Origin: UBA4582 sp047630175
GTDB lineage: Bacteria > Pseudomonadota > Gammaproteobacteria > Pseudomonadales > Azotimanducaceae
Direction of reading: 5' to 3'
DNA length: 64,000 bases
Assembly: GCA_047630175.1 (NCBI GenBank)
Contig: JBLHVI010000009.1
Span: 1 to 64,000, forward strand
Made by a program: the position numbers and the translations under genes. Below are positions 25,461 through 34,762 of this stretch, piece by piece; position 1 is the stretch's first letter, and every line of letters starts with the position of its first letter. Under the pieces are notes generated by a model. The model was not told the DNA's origin. It made no database searches and worked only from the letters and a program-made list of their open reading frames with translations.

Positions 25461-26867
25461 CTAGAAATTTGCGCTGCCTGGAGTGCGAGGGAAAGGAATG
25501 GCATCGCGGATATTTTCCATGCCTGTGGCATAGTTAAGCAGGCGTTCGAAGCCGAGGCCAAAGCCCGCATGGGGCACAGTACCGTAGCGCCGTAGGTCGC
25601 GATACCACCAAAGTTCTTCGCTCAACCCCTGTGGTGCCATTCGCTCGTCCAATATGTCTAGCCGCTCCTCACGCTGACTGCCACCAATAATTTCGCCGAT
25701 ACCCGGCGCGAGTACATCCATCGCAGCTACGGTTTTATTATCGTCATTGAGACGCATATAAAAGGCTTTGATCTCTTTTGGGTAGTTCATTAATACAATG
25801 GGTCGGCCAACATGCTTCTCAGTGAGATAACGCTCATGTTCGGATTGTAGGTCAAGGCCCCACGCAACCGGGAACTCAAACTTATGATCGGCTTTCTTCA
25901 GAATATCCACAGCCTCGGTGTACTCCATGCGCTCAAACCGCGCATCAATAACGCTGCGCAGTCGGCTAATAACGTCCTTGTCGATACGCTCTGCGAAGAA
26001 TGCCATGTCATCTTCGCGCTTATTTAACAGCTCGGTGAAGACATGCTTCAGTAAATCTTCAGCCAGGTCCGCATTGTCGTTTAGGTCGGCAAAGGCGATT
26101 TCGGGCTCAACCATCCAAAATTCAGCAAGGTGCCGGCTGGTATGGGAGTTTTCGGCGCGAAAGGTCGGGCCAAAGGTATAGACCTTACTCATGGCAAGAC
26201 AGTAGGCCTCTATGTTGAGCTGACCAGAGACCGTTAGGAACGACTCACTACCGAAAAAATCTTGGCTAAAATCGACCTTACCGTCCTGCGTTGGCAAGTT
26301 CGCAAAATCCAAAGTGCTAACACGAAACAGTTCGCCGGCACCCTCGCAGTCGCTAGAGGTGATGATAGGCGTGTTGATCCAGTGAAACTCGCGGGCGTAA
26401 AAATAGTTGTGTATGGCGTTGGCTAATGTGGTTCTAACCCGTGTGATGGCGCCGAAAGTATTGGTGCGCGGTCGCAAGTGCGCAACGGTACGTAAATATT
26501 CAAAGGTATGACGTTTTTTGGCTATGGGGTAGGTTTCGGGATCATCTACCAGGCCCACGACTTCGACTCGGGTGGCCTGAATTTCTACAGACTGGCCCTT
26601 GCCTTGCGAAGCAACGAGCGTGCCTTCAATGATCACGGCACAACCCGTGGTTATCGGCAGAATGTCCGTTGCGTAATTGTCGAGGTCGCTGGGCACAACG
26701 GCCTGAATAGCATCGAAACAACTGCCGTCGTGAACAGCGATAAACGAGATGCCTGCCTTGGAGTCGCGCTTACTACGAACCCAGCCTTTGACAGTGACGA
26801 TGCTGTTGATGCTGGCATCACCGCGGAGTAGCGCAGTAATGGAGGCGGTGGTTGAGGCCTGTGTCAT
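25461..26867 (-). CDS. asnS: Asparaginyl-tRNA synthetase
   Basis: 468 residues, the usual length. The N-terminal OB-fold anticodon-binding domain (VTVKGWVRSKRDSKAGISFI) precedes the class II catalytic core, with EFWMVEPEIAF of motif 2 surroundings and the C-terminal motif 3 GFGLGFERLLNYATG. SDCEGAGELF fits AsnRS rather than AspRS. It charges tRNA-Asn with asparagine. rdgC lies 42 bp upstream in the same direction, so the two are probably co-transcribed. Confidence 0.96.
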   Translation of the reverse strand: MTQASTTASITALLRGDASINSIVTVKGWVRSKRDSKAGISFIAVHDGSCFDAIQAVVPSDLDNYATDILPITTGCAVIIEGTLVASQGKGQSVEIQATRVEVVGLVDDPETYPIAKKRHTFEYLRTVAHLRPRTNTFGAITRVRTTLANAIHNYFYAREFHWINTPIITSSDCEGAGELFRVSTLDFANLPTQDGKVDFSQDFFGSESFLTVSGQLNIEAYCLAMSKVYTFGPTFRAENSHTSRHLAEFWMVEPEIAFADLNDNADLAEDLLKHVFTELLNKREDDMAFFAERIDKDVISRLRSVIDARFERMEYTEAVDILKKADHKFEFPVAWGLDLQSEHERYLTEKHVGRPIVLMNYPKEIKAFYMRLNDDNKTVAAMDVLAPGIGEIIGGSQREERLDILDERMAPQGLSEELWWYRDLRRYGTVPHAGFGLGFERLLNYATGMENIRDAIPFPRTPGSANF

Positions 26868-26909
26868 GACATATTTTCCCGCATTTGTTGTGGTGTTGTG
26901 TGTCTTTCT

Positions 26910-27818
26910 TTAGTCTTCTAGCGCGAGTGTTTCACCGCCGAGCGCTTCAAAGAGTGCCGGCAGAAAACGGCCTAGTTCTAAGGTCATATTGACAAAAGCA
27001 GCATCCATACGCGCGATAGGATTGTCCTCATCCTCAGCTTCGTCATCGCTGGATTCAAGTTTTAGCTGGCGCAGAATAAGATCTTTGTCTACCGCGAGTC
27101 GCATATCGCCGTACCAGCGCAACCCGAGCTTGGTGCATTGTTTACCTGCCTCAATATGGTTGCGGATTTCTTGTGTGTCCAGATCTTGTTTACGGCAATT
27201 TGCCGAGGCACCGTCCTCCGGATCTACCAAGTCGCACTGATCACTCAGGGCGAAATGCTCAGGGAGGTTGCGATGCATAAGCCAGGCCGTAAAAACGTCC
27301 GTGGGTTTAGACTTAACCTGAGGTGGAACTACAGACAGCGTCCCGACGGAATCACGCAGACAGTTTATGAATAGTTCTGCTTCTGAGGCGTTGGCTGTGT
27401 CAATGACCAACAGGTTAGTGGCAGGGCTGATGTAGCCCAAAATCTGTTTCGAGCGAGGCAAGGCGCGAGGCAGTAGCTCGGCCAGCGCGTCGTCCTTGAT
27501 GTTGAGTCTTTCCTTCGCGCGCAGCTTGCGGCCCTCAACGCTTTCAATATGATCGACCCGCTCTTTGATGGCTTCATTTAGCGCGCTTGGCGGTATCACC
27601 TTGTCCTCACGTCGGGCACACAACAGAATGCTACCGGCTACTTCGTGACCTAAAGGCGCGTCCTCAATATCTTTAATAGGGGGCACCCAGCCAAAGCTCG
27701 ATGGTCGCATGCCTACACAGGGAACAAACGCATTCTTGTCGAGTAACACGAAAAGTTCCTCGGCGCTGGGGGCAAAGGGCTTGGTCAGTCGGTAAACCGA
27801 TGCATTCTTAAACAGCAT
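26910..27818 (-). CDS. rdgC: RdgC, recombination-associated DNA-binding protein
   Basis: 302 residues, standard for RdgC. Family segments are visible: MLFKNASVYRLTKPF, VGMRPSSFGWVPPI, then AIKERVDHIESVEGRKLRAKE near residues 80-100, and the C-terminal acidic tail. RdgC forms a ring dimer on DNA and limits RecA activity; it is found in beta- and gammaproteobacteria. It heads a minus-strand unit with asnS. Confidence 0.96.
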   Translation of the reverse strand: MLFKNASVYRLTKPFAPSAEELFVLLDKNAFVPCVGMRPSSFGWVPPIKDIEDAPLGHEVAGSILLCARREDKVIPPSALNEAIKERVDHIESVEGRKLRAKERLNIKDDALAELLPRALPRSKQILGYISPATNLLVIDTANASEAELFINCLRDSVGTLSVVPPQVKSKPTDVFTAWLMHRNLPEHFALSDQCDLVDPEDGASANCRKQDLDTQEIRNHIEAGKQCTKLGLRWYGDMRLAVDKDLILRQLKLESSDDEAEDEDNPIARMDAAFVNMTLELGRFLPALFEALGGETLALED

Positions 27819-28211
27819 CTACTTGAATCCTTATGGGTTACAGCGTGGGTCAGGCTTATTTTGAGACTTGCTTAGCGTTTTGTATCGGCATGCTTATGCG
27901 GGTGTCCATGGCGTTATCGCGCGGACTCGACGGCAGCGATTATACATAGTTTTTGTCGGGAGGTGAGACACCACTGGGCAGACTTTTTGGCAACCCGGAC
28001 GTGGCGCTGAATTCACGCTAGGCGCTCAAGCGTCCTGAAATATGTGTTTGGCCTGTTATGACGTTTATGAGAACATTAGCATCTTATGGAGATCTTCTTG
28101 CCCACATCAATTTATTATTTCGCCACCGTGTTTGTCACTCGGTCGCTTGAGCTTTTGCCGACGCTTGGCTTACTGCCGAGCCTACGGCGTGGCTTGCGAC
28201 AGAGGAATTCA
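27819..28211 (+). other. Divergent intergenic region rdgC / serine hydrolase
   Basis: Holds the promoters of both divergent genes. The frame of the serine hydrolase is open back to an ATG at 28086, but this extension does not look like a signal peptide and lacks a good ribosome site. No small gene or RNA recognised. Confidence 0.5.
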
Positions 28212-29513
28212 GTGCGTGTGGGTTTGCTCGTGCTCGGCCTACTGCCTATTCACCTTCAGGCTGATGGCGCGGTGCCAGGGCGGAACGCGGCATTAGATGA
28301 ATTGCCTGTGGCACCCGCGGTGAGCTTACAAGCCCTAGCCGCGCATATTGAGCAAGCATTGATCCTTCCTGTTGTTGATGACACGCCAGGTGCTGCGGTG
28401 GCCGTCGTAGTGGAAGGGCAGGTCATTCTGCAAAAAAGCTATGGATTTAGGCGTTTGGGCGAGCCCGACGAGATTAATACACAGACCTTGTTTCGGCTTG
28501 CCTCTTTGTCTAAGACCTTCGCTTCTGCGGCGGCGGCTATCATGATTAATGAGGCGCCAATAACTTGGGAGACGCCGGTGCAGCAAAGTCTGCAGGATCT
28601 AAACTTCAAACGTTCTGACTACGGTGCCCGTATTAACCTGCATCATCTGTTATCCCAGTCGAGTGGTCTGATACCGCACGCCTATACGAACATGATTGAA
28701 GATCACGCGAGCTATAAGCAGATTATTGATCGTCTCGACCGAGTAGATTTTGTATGTGCGCCGGGTACCTGCTACGGCTATCAAAATGTCGCGTTCAGTC
28801 TTGTTGGCGATGTTGTTGCGGCGAACGTCGGCACCGATTATCCAAGTTATGTAACGAAGCGTATTTTTAGTCCGCTAGGTATGAAGCGCGCCTCATTCGG
28901 TGAAGACGCCTTTGTCAACGACAACAACCATGCCTCGCCGCACGTGCGTGACGGAGAAAACTGGGCGTCAACGGGGACTACCGGGCATTATTACAAGGTA
29001 CCGCCGGCGGCCGGGGTAAACGCCAGTATTGAAGATATGACGCAATGGTTACTGGCCCAATTGGGCGATAATCCGGTGGTTTTGTCGCCGCAGATGCTCG
29101 ACATGATGCAGTCTAAAGTCGTTCAGACCACTCGGCAGCAAGCGCATTACCGTCGTCGTCGCGGGTTGACCAATACAGGCTACGGGTTGGGTTGGCGGGT
29201 GTTCGACTATGCCGGCGATCTAGGTAATGTTCATCACGGCGGTTACGTCAGGGGTATGCGTAGTGAGATGGTATTCAACCGGAAGCACCAAACGGGTTTA
29301 GTGTTTTTGACGAATTCAGAGCCGGGTGTCATTAACGACATGGTCTTCGATTTCTTAGATATATACCGGGATTATCGCGGTGATCGTGACCGCGCTGCGT
29401 TGCGCATGGCAGCACGAGTGAAGGCTGGCGCTCTGAGTAATCAAGCTTCGCCGGCCATAGAGCCTTCAGCGCAACACCCGTCTTCCTCGATGGCGCCGAT
29501 TGGTGGCAGCTAA
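28212..29513 (+). CDS. Serine hydrolase of the class C beta-lactamase/DD-peptidase fold
   Basis: 433 residues from GTG 28212, which has GAGGA just upstream and gives a signal peptide (MRVGLLVLGLLPIHLQA); an ATG at 28086 is an alternative. The active-site motifs are SLSK (Ser98-Lys101), YQN as the Tyr-x-Asn element, and HHGG as the third motif (replacing KTG). Such proteins include esterases, D-aminopeptidases and penicillin-binding-like enzymes in the periplasm; true beta-lactamase activity is not implied. The C-terminal 40 residues are low complexity. Its end overlaps the next gene. Confidence 0.88.
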   Translation: MRVGLLVLGLLPIHLQADGAVPGRNAALDELPVAPAVSLQALAAHIEQALILPVVDDTPGAAVAVVVEGQVILQKSYGFRRLGEPDEINTQTLFRLASLSKTFASAAAAIMINEAPITWETPVQQSLQDLNFKRSDYGARINLHHLLSQSSGLIPHAYTNMIEDHASYKQIIDRLDRVDFVCAPGTCYGYQNVAFSLVGDVVAANVGTDYPSYVTKRIFSPLGMKRASFGEDAFVNDNNHASPHVRDGENWASTGTTGHYYKVPPAAGVNASIEDMTQWLLAQLGDNPVVLSPQMLDMMQSKVVQTTRQQAHYRRRRGLTNTGYGLGWRVFDYAGDLGNVHHGGYVRGMRSEMVFNRKHQTGLVFLTNSEPGVINDMVFDFLDIYRDYRGDRDRAALRMAARVKAGALSNQASPAIEPSAQHPSSSMAPIGGS

Positions 29514-29850
29514 TTTTATTGATTGCCTGAGCTGTGGAATGCGCCTTCCCCATGCTCAGGCCCAGTGCCCCAAGTGTGACGACCAGCTTGATCGGCAGTC
29601 AACGGGTGTAGTGCTCAAGGTTGATATTGCTCATCAAGGCGAGCGTGTTCATGAAGCTTTGGCTAAGCTGTCACATTGGTGTGGTGTCGCAGATCAAGAG
29701 CGGGCTGCGGGTTTGCGATTAATTGTCGGTTCCGGGCTTATTCGTGAGGCGATTCTGGCGGAGCTTCGGTTCAGGCAACTGTCCGGGGAGATCACGCATT
29801 ACGCCCAAGATGGGCAGAATCAGGGCGCGATTATCGTCAGTCTGCGCTGA
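29503..29850 (+). CDS. Zinc-ribbon protein with a degenerate Smr-like domain
   Basis: 115 residues (GTG 29503; TTG 29500 is also possible). The N-terminus has two CxxC pairs (CLSC, CPKC) that form a zinc ribbon. The rest resembles the Smr nuclease fold: VVLKVDIAHQGERVHEALA in place of the DLHG segment, RLIVGSGLIREAILAELRF in place of the HGxG segment, and a closing ITHYAQDGQNQGAIIVSL that matches the usual FxxAxxxxGGxGAxxVxL end. The catalytic-type DxH and HG residues are altered. It overlaps the serine hydrolase by 11 bp and precedes smc. Family assignment is by eye only. Confidence 0.6.
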   Translation: MAANFIDCLSCGMRLPHAQAQCPKCDDQLDRQSTGVVLKVDIAHQGERVHEALAKLSHWCGVADQERAAGLRLIVGSGLIREAILAELRFRQLSGEITHYAQDGQNQGAIIVSLR

Positions 29851-30008
29851 TAAGCCTTTTGGCTTGCCAAATTGCCGATAGAAGGCTCGGAGCGTGCAAT
29901 TTTCTAGGGGCGTCATTGGCCTATTTAGACTAGAATGTGGCGCTTCGTGGCCTACCGGCCAAAAAACCCCCGTCGATCGCCGATGCTAGTCTGGAGTGTG
30001 TCAATTAT

Positions 30009-33000
30009 ATGCGTTTGCAAGCCATCAAGCTCGCGGGATTCAAGTCCTTTGTTGACCCGACTACCGTTCCTTTTCGCTCCAATCTTTGTGCGGTTGTTGG
30101 CCCAAATGGTTGCGGCAAGTCGAATATCATTGACGCGGTGCGCTGGGTCATGGGCGAGTCATCGGCCAAGACCCTGCGCGGCGAATCCATGGCGGATGTC
30201 ATCTTCAATGGTTCCACCACGCGCAAGCCCGTGGGTCAGGCGAATATTGAGCTGATTTTCGACAATACCGAAGGCCGACTCAGTGGCGAATACGCCGCTT
30301 ATAATGAGATCTCAATCAAACGCCAAGTAACGCGCGACGGACAATCGAATTATTATCTAAATGGCCAGAAATGCCGTCGTAAAGATATCACTGATATCTT
30401 TTTAGGTACCGGCATGGGGCCGCGCAGCTATTCCATTATCGAACAGGGCATGATCAGTAGCCTTATTGAGGCGCGACCTGAGGAGCTGCGGGTTTATATT
30501 GAGGAGGCGGCTGGCATCTCCAAGTATAAGGAGCGGCGCCGTGAGACTGAGCGACGTATTACTCACACACGCGATAATCTCGACCGTTTGAGCGATCTGC
30601 GTGAGGAGATGGGGCGCCAGTTACACCATCTCGAGCGTCAGGCCCGGGCGGCTGAGCGTTATACAGAACTCAAACAAGAAGAACGCGAGGTTAAATCCCA
30701 GCTGCAAGCACTTAAGTGGCGCACCATCAGCGCTGACGCCAAGGTCAGGGAAGACAGTATTAATCGCCTACAGATCTCTCAGGACGCAAGTATCGCTGAT
30801 TTACGCCGTATTGATGCCGGCGTTGAGGAACAGCGTCAGGTATTGATTGCGCTGTCGGATGAAACCAACGAGGTGCAGAAACGCTTCTATGACATCGGCA
30901 CTGAAATCGCGCGTATTGAAGATACTATTCAGTTCCAGAACGAGCGCAACCAGCAATTGAATAAGGACTTGGAAGCGGTTTCGGAAAATTGGTACAAGGT
31001 ACGCGCTGACATAGATGCCGACCAGCGCAAGTTGGGCGAGTTACGCCATGAGCTTAGCCAAACGGAGCCCCAGCAGGCGGAGGTGCAGCAGACAGAAGAA
31101 GCATCAGGGGAACACCTGAGTGATGCCGAGCATGCCATGCAGGCGTGGCAGCAAAACTGGGAAACGTTTAACCAAGGAGCGGCCGATGCGCAGAACAAGG
31201 CTCAGGTGCAGCAGTCTCGCATCGGTTCGATGGAGCAATCCATCGAACGCCTCAATCGTCGACTGGTTAGCCTAAAAGCAGATCTCGGGCGACTCGAACA
31301 ACAGCAATTGGTCGAAGAGGAGATCGGGCCGCTGGAAGCGATGCTGGAGGCTCAAGAAGAGCAAATTGCGCGCATTGAGGAAGAGCTGTCTGAGTTAGTC
31401 GTTAAAATCGAAACCCAGCGTGAAGACAATCAAACGCTCAATAGTTCGCTCGATGAAAAGCGCGGTCGACTGCAAAGCCTCAAAGGCAGGTATGCCTCTC
31501 TCGAAGCATTACAGCAGGCTGCTCTTGGTCAGCAAGACGACGCGGAGGTAGGCTGGCTAGAGCGTCATGGTTTGAAGGCAAATAGCCGCCTGGCAGAACG
31601 TATTGTCGTTGATGACTTCTGGTCCATCGCGGTTGAAACCGTGCTTGGCGATTATTTACAAGCAGTGTGTGTTGATGGCGTCGATGTCGTGGCGCACCTG
31701 CTCGGTGACTTCGACAAAGGCTCATTAAGTTTTGTCGGTAACGCCCAGAGCGCATCGTCAGCAAGCACCGCCGGCGTATTGAATGACAGCGGCGTGGTTA
31801 GCGCCGACCGACTCCTTAGTAAAGTCTCTAGCCAGGCAGAGCTCAGTGATGTGTTGACGGGAGTCTATGTCGCTCAGGACCTTGCCACAGCGCTGACCCT
31901 GCGAAATGACTTGCAGCCCGGCGAGTCCGTGATTACCGCGGATGGTATTTGGTTAGGTCGTCAATGGTTACGGGTCAGCAAAGATCAAGATGCTACCGCC
32001 GGCGTGTTGAAACGTCAGGCCGAGCTAAAGCTGGTTGATGAGCAGATTGAAGTGCTCATGCAGGAAGTGGGTGATTTGACCGATGCGTTCGAATCAGGTG
32101 TTGCTAGTCTGCAGGTTGCCGAACATGATCGTGACGTTGAGCAACGCCGATTGGTGGAACAGCAGCGTGCGTTCAGCGAGACTCGGGCGCAGCTAGGCGC
32201 GAAAAAATTGCAGGTTGAACAGGTGCAGGGAGAAATGCAAAAGACCCTGAGTGAGATTGACGCAGATACTGAACATGTTGAAGAAGACGAGGGGCATCTG
32301 AGGGCAGCTAAAACGATCCTGCAGGATGCTCTGGACAAGATGGAAGAAGATACGCTGCACCGCGAACAGTTACAGCTGCAACGTCACGAATGCCAGCAAG
32401 GGCTTGAAAATGCGCGGTCTAGGGCGCGTGAACATCGTGATGCGGCGCATCAGCTAGCGCTGCGTATACAGTCCCTAGGGTCTCAGGTGGTGTCTACCGA
32501 GCAGGCCATGACGCGCTTGCAAGAGCAGCAGCTGATCTTTGCTGAGCGTAAGAAAAGTCTTGAGTCGACCCTGACAGATAGTCAAGAACCCCAGGTGCAG
32601 TTGAAGCAGGATCTTGAGATTCAACTTGAGCGTCGCCTTGACGTTGAAGCAACACTGACCCAAGCAAGACAAAAAGCTGCGGCGGTGGAGCATGATATTC
32701 GCGAGCACGAACAGCAGCATAGCCGGGTCGAAGAAACTATCGAGCAGACGCGAGGCAGCCTTGATCAGGTGCGGATGGAATGGCAAGGTTTAGACGTCAG
32801 ACGGACAACGATTGAAGAGCAACTCGCTGCGGATAAGCAGGAACTTGATGTTGTGCTTGAGGGGTTGCTTGAGTCGGCTAACGACGCTGAATGGGAAGAA
32901 AATCTGACGCGCATTGGTAATCGCATACAGCGTCTGGGTGCTATTAACCTCGCGGCAATCGATGAGTTCAAGGTCCAATCAGAGCGCAAGGAATACTTAG

Positions 33001-33548
33001 ATGCGCAGAATGATGATCTGGAGAAAGCGCTGCAAACCCTTGAAAACGCAATTCGCAAGATCGATGTGGAAACGCGTACGCGCTTCAAAGAGACTTTCGA
33101 TAAAGTCAATTCACGGCTCCAGCAGTTGTTCCCCAAGGTTTTCGGTGGTGGCCACGCCTATCTTGAGATGACGGGTGACGATCTTCTGAATACGGGCGTT
33201 GGGCTTATGGCGAGGCCACCCGGAAAGCGTAATTCGAGCATTCACTTATTGTCTGGCGGCGAGAAAGCGTTGACAGCAATCGCGCTGGTATTTTCAATAT
33301 TCAGTCTTAACCCAGCGCCGTTTTGTATGTTGGATGAGGTTGATGCGCCACTGGATGATGCTAACGTCGTGCGTTACTCTAATCTGGTGAAGGAAATGTC
33401 TAAGACTGTGCAGTTTATCTATATCACGCATAATAAGATTGCGATGGAAATGGCAGAGCAGTTGATGGGCGTGACTATGCACGAACCGGGCTGTTCACGC
33501 ATGGTGTCGGTAGATGTTGATGAAGCGGTGGCGCTGGCGGCAGTTTAA
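30009..33548 (+). CDS. smc: SMC chromosome condensation ATPase
   Basis: 1179 residues. MRLQAIKLAGFKSFVD is the conserved start, so ATG 30009 is preferred over the upstream open frame. Walker A GPNGCGKS is at residues 31-38, long coiled coils flank the hinge (about 520-650), and the C-terminal head has signature LSGGEKAL and Walker B MLDEVDAPLDD. SMC dimers compact and segregate the chromosome, usually with ScpA/ScpB, which are not in this window. Next come zipA and ligA, the Pseudomonas-like order. Confidence 0.97.
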   Translation: MRLQAIKLAGFKSFVDPTTVPFRSNLCAVVGPNGCGKSNIIDAVRWVMGESSAKTLRGESMADVIFNGSTTRKPVGQANIELIFDNTEGRLSGEYAAYNEISIKRQVTRDGQSNYYLNGQKCRRKDITDIFLGTGMGPRSYSIIEQGMISSLIEARPEELRVYIEEAAGISKYKERRRETERRITHTRDNLDRLSDLREEMGRQLHHLERQARAAERYTELKQEEREVKSQLQALKWRTISADAKVREDSINRLQISQDASIADLRRIDAGVEEQRQVLIALSDETNEVQKRFYDIGTEIARIEDTIQFQNERNQQLNKDLEAVSENWYKVRADIDADQRKLGELRHELSQTEPQQAEVQQTEEASGEHLSDAEHAMQAWQQNWETFNQGAADAQNKAQVQQSRIGSMEQSIERLNRRLVSLKADLGRLEQQQLVEEEIGPLEAMLEAQEEQIARIEEELSELVVKIETQREDNQTLNSSLDEKRGRLQSLKGRYASLEALQQAALGQQDDAEVGWLERHGLKANSRLAERIVVDDFWSIAVETVLGDYLQAVCVDGVDVVAHLLGDFDKGSLSFVGNAQSASSASTAGVLNDSGVVSADRLLSKVSSQAELSDVLTGVYVAQDLATALTLRNDLQPGESVITADGIWLGRQWLRVSKDQDATAGVLKRQAELKLVDEQIEVLMQEVGDLTDAFESGVASLQVAEHDRDVEQRRLVEQQRAFSETRAQLGAKKLQVEQVQGEMQKTLSEIDADTEHVEEDEGHLRAAKTILQDALDKMEEDTLHREQLQLQRHECQQGLENARSRAREHRDAAHQLALRIQSLGSQVVSTEQAMTRLQEQQLIFAERKKSLESTLTDSQEPQVQLKQDLEIQLERRLDVEATLTQARQKAAAVEHDIREHEQQHSRVEETIEQTRGSLDQVRMEWQGLDVRRTTIEEQLAADKQELDVVLEGLLESANDAEWEENLTRIGNRIQRLGAINLAAIDEFKVQSERKEYLDAQNDDLEKALQTLENAIRKIDVETRTRFKETFDKVNSRLQQLFPKVFGGGHAYLEMTGDDLLNTGVGLMARPPGKRNSSIHLLSGGEKALTAIALVFSIFSLNPAPFCMLDEVDAPLDDANVVRYSNLVKEMSKTVQFIYITHNKIAMEMAEQLMGVTMHEPGCSRMVSVDVDEAVALAAV

Positions 33549-33785
33549 ACTGCGCATCAGGGGCCGTCTAAGTGCGTGCAAGAGGTTGAATTACATGAGA
33601 CTGTAGTTACAGCCTCAGGCGCAAATCGGGTAGTGAGAGTAGGGAGATGGAGCAGTTGTTAAACAGTAAGGGGATCGGTCTCCTTGACGCCAAAATGACG
33701 ACCCTGCGCAGAGCGGTTTACACACCGACTGCGACGGAGTTGCTTGGAATGACGCCGTGAATAAAATGAATGGATGGGGTTCCGC

Positions 33786-34709
33786 ATGGATTTCGGCCTA
33801 AGGGACTGGTTGTTTATTCTGGGTCCGATATTTATTATCGGCGTTCTGGCGCATGGCTATTGGCGTATGCGCGTCAATCGTAACTCGCTAAAAATGTCCC
33901 TTGATAAATCCTTTCTTAACTCGCGGCATCAGTCTCAGGATGGTGCTGCCGAGGTGGAGACTCTACGTGCCGAATTGCCTAACGGCGGCGCCCGGGTGAT
34001 TTCTAAACCGACGCAGGTAAGCCTCAACCTTGACGATGATGTGCCTGTTTTGATGGAGCCGGTGAGCCCGCCAGACCCGCTGTTTGATGTTGATGTGGTA
34101 TCGGACATTGCTGTACCCGCAATGTTAGAGTCCGGCACGTCATCGGCCATGGATGGTGGGGCAATACCAGACGCTGAGTCTGAGCCAGAGCCAGATGATG
34201 TAACACCTGAATCGAATGCCGAGTCTGAACGAAACGCGGCACTTGAATCAGTCGCCGAGCTTCAAGCAACCGCGCCATTGCGAGCGGTTGTTGGTTGCCC
34301 TGAGAAGTACCTTGTGTTGTATGTTGTTGCGAGGAACAAGGACTTTCGTGGAGATGCACTACGTTCATGTTTGAATAAGCATCAGATGCGTTTGGGTGAA
34401 ATGAACATTTTCCATCGTTTGAATGCCGACGATCGCTCCGAATTCAGCTTGGTGAATGCGATCGAGCCGGGCACCTTTGACGCGGACACCATGGCGTCTA
34501 TGACAACACCTGCTTTGAGCCTTTTTATGCGGGCCCATGAGTTGACGAACCCTATCCTCACCTACCACGAGATGTTGGGTGTTGCTGAGGCGTTGGCAAA
34601 AACCCTCAATGGTGAAGTCAGAGACGAAAGTCGGCAGCCCTTGAGCAGGCAGACCATGGAACACTACCAAGCTGATCTGCAAATATTTGTTGATACCTAT
34701 TTCCGTTAA
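33786..34709 (+). CDS. zipA: ZipA, membrane anchor of FtsZ
   Basis: 307 residues from ATG 33786 (MDFGLRDWLFILGPI, close to Pseudomonas ZipA); an ATG at 33774 adds four residues. The N-terminal membrane helix (5-27) has an outside N-terminus, the middle (about 50-165) is an acidic Pro/Glu-rich linker, and the C-terminal domain (about 170-300; KYLVLYVVARNKDFRGDALR, NIFHRLNADDRSEFSLVNAI, PILTYHEMLGVAEAL) binds the FtsZ tail. ZipA tethers the division ring. It lies between smc and ligA. Confidence 0.94.
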   Translation: MDFGLRDWLFILGPIFIIGVLAHGYWRMRVNRNSLKMSLDKSFLNSRHQSQDGAAEVETLRAELPNGGARVISKPTQVSLNLDDDVPVLMEPVSPPDPLFDVDVVSDIAVPAMLESGTSSAMDGGAIPDAESEPEPDDVTPESNAESERNAALESVAELQATAPLRAVVGCPEKYLVLYVVARNKDFRGDALRSCLNKHQMRLGEMNIFHRLNADDRSEFSLVNAIEPGTFDADTMASMTTPALSLFMRAHELTNPILTYHEMLGVAEALAKTLNGEVRDESRQPLSRQTMEHYQADLQIFVDTYFR

Positions 34710-34762
34710 CCACACCGACAGTTTTGCGATCGGCACGCAAGACGCAGTGACCTGGAGGGGTG

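Noticed and set aside
33647..33760. 37-codon frame between smc and zipA with GGGAG directly before ATG
   Set aside because: The ribosome site touches the start codon, and the peptide has no recognisable features; I could not support it.
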